64,000 nucleotides of DNA from Acinetobacter pecorum (GTDB lineage: Bacteria; Pseudomonadota; Gammaproteobacteria; Pseudomonadales; Moraxellaceae): positions 62,001-126,000 of the forward strand of contig NZ_JACSPT010000006.1 in NCBI RefSeq assembly GCF_014837015.1, written 5' to 3'. Each line of letters opens with the position of its first letter. Positions within the stretch are counted from its first letter, which is position 1. Shown one piece after another: positions 62,667 through 64,000 of the stretch. The position numbers and the translations under genes were made by a program. The notes under the pieces were generated by a model that saw only the letters and a program-made list of their open reading frames with translations, was not told the DNA's origin and did not search any database.

Positions 62667-63581
62667 TTAAAATACTGAACGATCGTACCTAATTGCTTCC
62701 AGATCATAGACTTGATAGACCGCATCAAACAGATAGCGGATGTATTCACTTTCATCCATGTTACGGATAGCCATGAATACTGGACTGACAGCGAACTCAT
62801 CTAGAAGCGGAATGAAGTTCAGGTGGGCCAGTTTAATATTTTGTGCACTTTCCGGCACAATACAAATCCCTTCTCCGGCAGCTACAAAGCCTAGTGCCAA
62901 CTGTAATTCACGTACGATACGGATATTTTTGGGTTCCAGGCCATACTCAGAAAAAATACCGCAGACCTGGGTGGCAAAATTCGCCTTGCCGCTATTGGGA
63001 TATAAAAACAGTTGCTGATCAACCAGTTCAGAAAGATTTAAACCTTCTACCCGTTGCGCCATGCTATGACTGGAGTGTGCAGCGACCATCAGCCGTTCCT
63101 CACGCAGCAACACCCGTTTTACTGCCGGATCTGAAATTCTCAGACGCCCAAACCCTACATCAATCCGCCCTTCTTTCAGCGCCTGAATCTGTTCATGGGT
63201 ATTCATCTCCATCATCTCGATCTTGAGATGTGGATGCTGCTGTTTGAATAAAAACAGAATGCGCGACAGCAAGCCAAACAATAAAGAGCCAACAAAACCG
63301 ATAGTTATGGTCCGATCCGTAATGCCAATTCGCTTGGTCATCGACTTGATCTCTTCCGCATTAGACAAAAGTTTAACAGCGTGCTGGTAAAAGAATTGAC
63401 CGGCTTCAGTAGTTTTTAGAGGACGGCTACCACGCTCAAAGAGCTGAATATCGAGCTCTTGCTCTAGATTTTGGATCTGTCGGCTCAAAGGTGGTTGAGC
63501 AATAAACAGTTTTTCTGCCGCTTTGGTAAAACTTTGTTCTTCGACGACGGCAACGAAGTAACGTAAATGTCTGAGTTCCAT
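62667..63581 (-). CDS. catM: LysR-family regulator CatM
   Basis: 304 residues, the same length class as Acinetobacter baylyi CatM (303), and nearly identical in the DNA-binding part (MELRHLRYFVAVVEEQSFTK, QPPLSRQIQNLEQELDIQL). The effector domain shows TIGFVGSLLFGL and GLEPKNIRIVRELQLALGFV. CatM senses cis,cis-muconate and activates cat genes. Divergent from catB with two ATAC-N7-GTAT-type boxes between. BenM, its paralogue, is the main alternative, but the catB neighbour argues for CatM. Confidence 0.92.
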   Translation of the reverse strand: MELRHLRYFVAVVEEQSFTKAAEKLFIAQPPLSRQIQNLEQELDIQLFERGSRPLKTTEAGQFFYQHAVKLLSNAEEIKSMTKRIGITDRTITIGFVGSLLFGLLSRILFLFKQQHPHLKIEMMEMNTHEQIQALKEGRIDVGFGRLRISDPAVKRVLLREERLMVAAHSSHSMAQRVEGLNLSELVDQQLFLYPNSGKANFATQVCGIFSEYGLEPKNIRIVRELQLALGFVAAGEGICIVPESAQNIKLAHLNFIPLLDEFAVSPVFMAIRNMDESEYIRYLFDAVYQVYDLEAIRYDRSVF

Positions 63582-63589
63582 GGCACTGA

Positions 63590-63604
63590 ATACCTTTAAA
63601 GTAT
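63590..63604. promoter_or_regulatory. CatM operator, site 1
   Basis: ATAC-CTTTAAA-GTAT exactly matches the CatM/BenM consensus ATAC-N7-GTAT; nine bases upstream of the catM start, suited for autorepression. Confidence 0.8.
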
Positions 63605-63641
63605 AAAAAAATGCTAAATCGATCTTAGACCAATCAACATT

Positions 63642-63656
63642 ATTCTTTTAAGGTAT
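63642..63656. promoter_or_regulatory. CatM operator, site 2 (catB activation)
   Basis: ATTC-TTTTAAG-GTAT, one base off consensus, 41 bases before the catB start, where the activator half-site for catB would stand. Confidence 0.65.
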
Positions 63657-63696
63657 ATCAAGTCAAAGCATTAAAGCAAGAATGTGAACCCGTATT

Positions 63697-64000
63697 ATGT
63701 ATAAGTCAGTTGAAACCTTGCTGGTAGAAATTCCAACCATTCGCCCTCACAAGATGGCAGTGGCAACGATGCAAACCCAGACCCTGGTATTAGTCAAAAT
63801 CACCACTGAAGATGGTTACATCGGCTGGGGGGAAGCTACGACTATCGGTGGCTTGGGTTATGGCGATGAAAGCCCGGAAAGCGTCAAAGTTAATATCGAA
63901 ACTTATTTTGCCCCACTTTTAAAAACATTATCCGGTTTAAATGTTGCACAGACATTACAAACAATCAAAAAGAACATTAATGGCAACCGTTTTGCCAAAT
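63697..64000 (+). CDS. catB: Muconate cycloisomerase CatB, N-terminal part only
   Basis: Begins MYKSVETLLVEIPTIRPHKM at ATG 63697 and runs open to the window end (101 codons). PTIRPHKMA, GYIGWGEATTIGGLGYG and NVAQTLQTIKK match CatB, an enolase-superfamily enzyme that converts cis,cis-muconate to muconolactone in catechol degradation. About 270 residues are expected beyond position 64000. Activated by CatM through the two sites upstream. Confidence 0.93.
   Translation, partial: MYKSVETLLVEIPTIRPHKMAVATMQTQTLVLVKITTEDGYIGWGEATTIGGLGYGDESPESVKVNIETYFAPLLKTLSGLNVAQTLQTIKKNINGNRFAK

Noticed and set aside
1..64000. CRISPR arrays, tRNA/rRNA genes, insertion sequences, prophage or integrase
   Set aside because: No regularly spaced repeats, tRNA cloverleaf signals, transposase or integrase motifs were recognised.

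Overview
The window looks like a chromosomal segment of an Acinetobacter species. Supporting signs are the betIBA/betT layout, a MoaC-MoaB fusion, the bifunctional HAD-mannitol-1-phosphate dehydrogenase known from this genus, a DcaP-type porin, and a CatM-type LysR regulator divergent from catB with ATAC-N7-GTAT operators. No rRNA, tRNA, CRISPR array, transposase or integrase gene was seen. The first gene (betA) and the last (catB) are cut by the window edges.

Layout. 1-6.5 kb: choline uptake and oxidation to glycine betaine (betA, betB, betI, divergent betT) plus a MarC-family membrane protein. 6.5-11 kb: a TonB-dependent receptor, a MetR-like regulator and two small genes. 11-33 kb: a nitrate/nitrite/cyanate assimilation block. 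It contains a formate/nitrite-type channel with a PP2C-kinase fusion, cynS, a nitrate MFS transporter, modABC, a complete Moco pathway (moaA, moaD, moaE, moaCB, moeA, mobA-like), nasA, a NirD-reductase fusion, nirB, and the NasT/NasS sensor pair. 32.8-35 kb: the bifunctional mannitol-1-phosphate enzyme mtlD.

35-51 kb: a guanidine/urea-type nitrogen cluster. It has a NitT/TauT-type ABC importer, a 2-oxoglutarate/Fe(II) oxygenase with an unknown partner and an SMR exporter behind a guanidine-II riboswitch, an ABC binding lipoprotein, allophanate hydrolase, and a NikR-fold regulator with lost nickel ligands. The cluster ends with the carboxyguanidine deiminase pair and a biotin-dependent urea/guanidine carboxylase behind a guanidine-I riboswitch. 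An AT-rich island with an orphan StbD-like antitoxin and a NACHT-type NTPase (candidate phage defence) interrupts it at 43.3-45.6 kb. 51-59.6 kb: LysR and HAD genes, a fatty-acid desaturase with its reductase, an acyl-CoA ligase and a MocR regulator. 59.6-64 kb: porin, aromatic-acid MFS transporter, catM and catB.

The unifying theme is nitrogen control. I find ten sequences with the sigma-54 -24/-12 pattern (GG and GC exactly 12 bases apart, TGGCAC-N5-TTGCA-like). They stand before the nitrite channel, cynS, the nitrate transporter, moaA, nirB, nasTS, the ABC importer, the NikR/allophanate operon, a possible small RNA, and the carboxyguanidine operon. On top of this sit substrate-specific RNA switches: ANTAR-type hexaloop hairpins (targets for NasT) in the nitrite channel, nitrate transporter and nirB leaders, and two different guanidine riboswitch classes. 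The nitrite-channel leader shows the full P1-P2-terminator attenuator architecture.

All assignments come from reading the sequence and remembered family knowledge; no searches were run.
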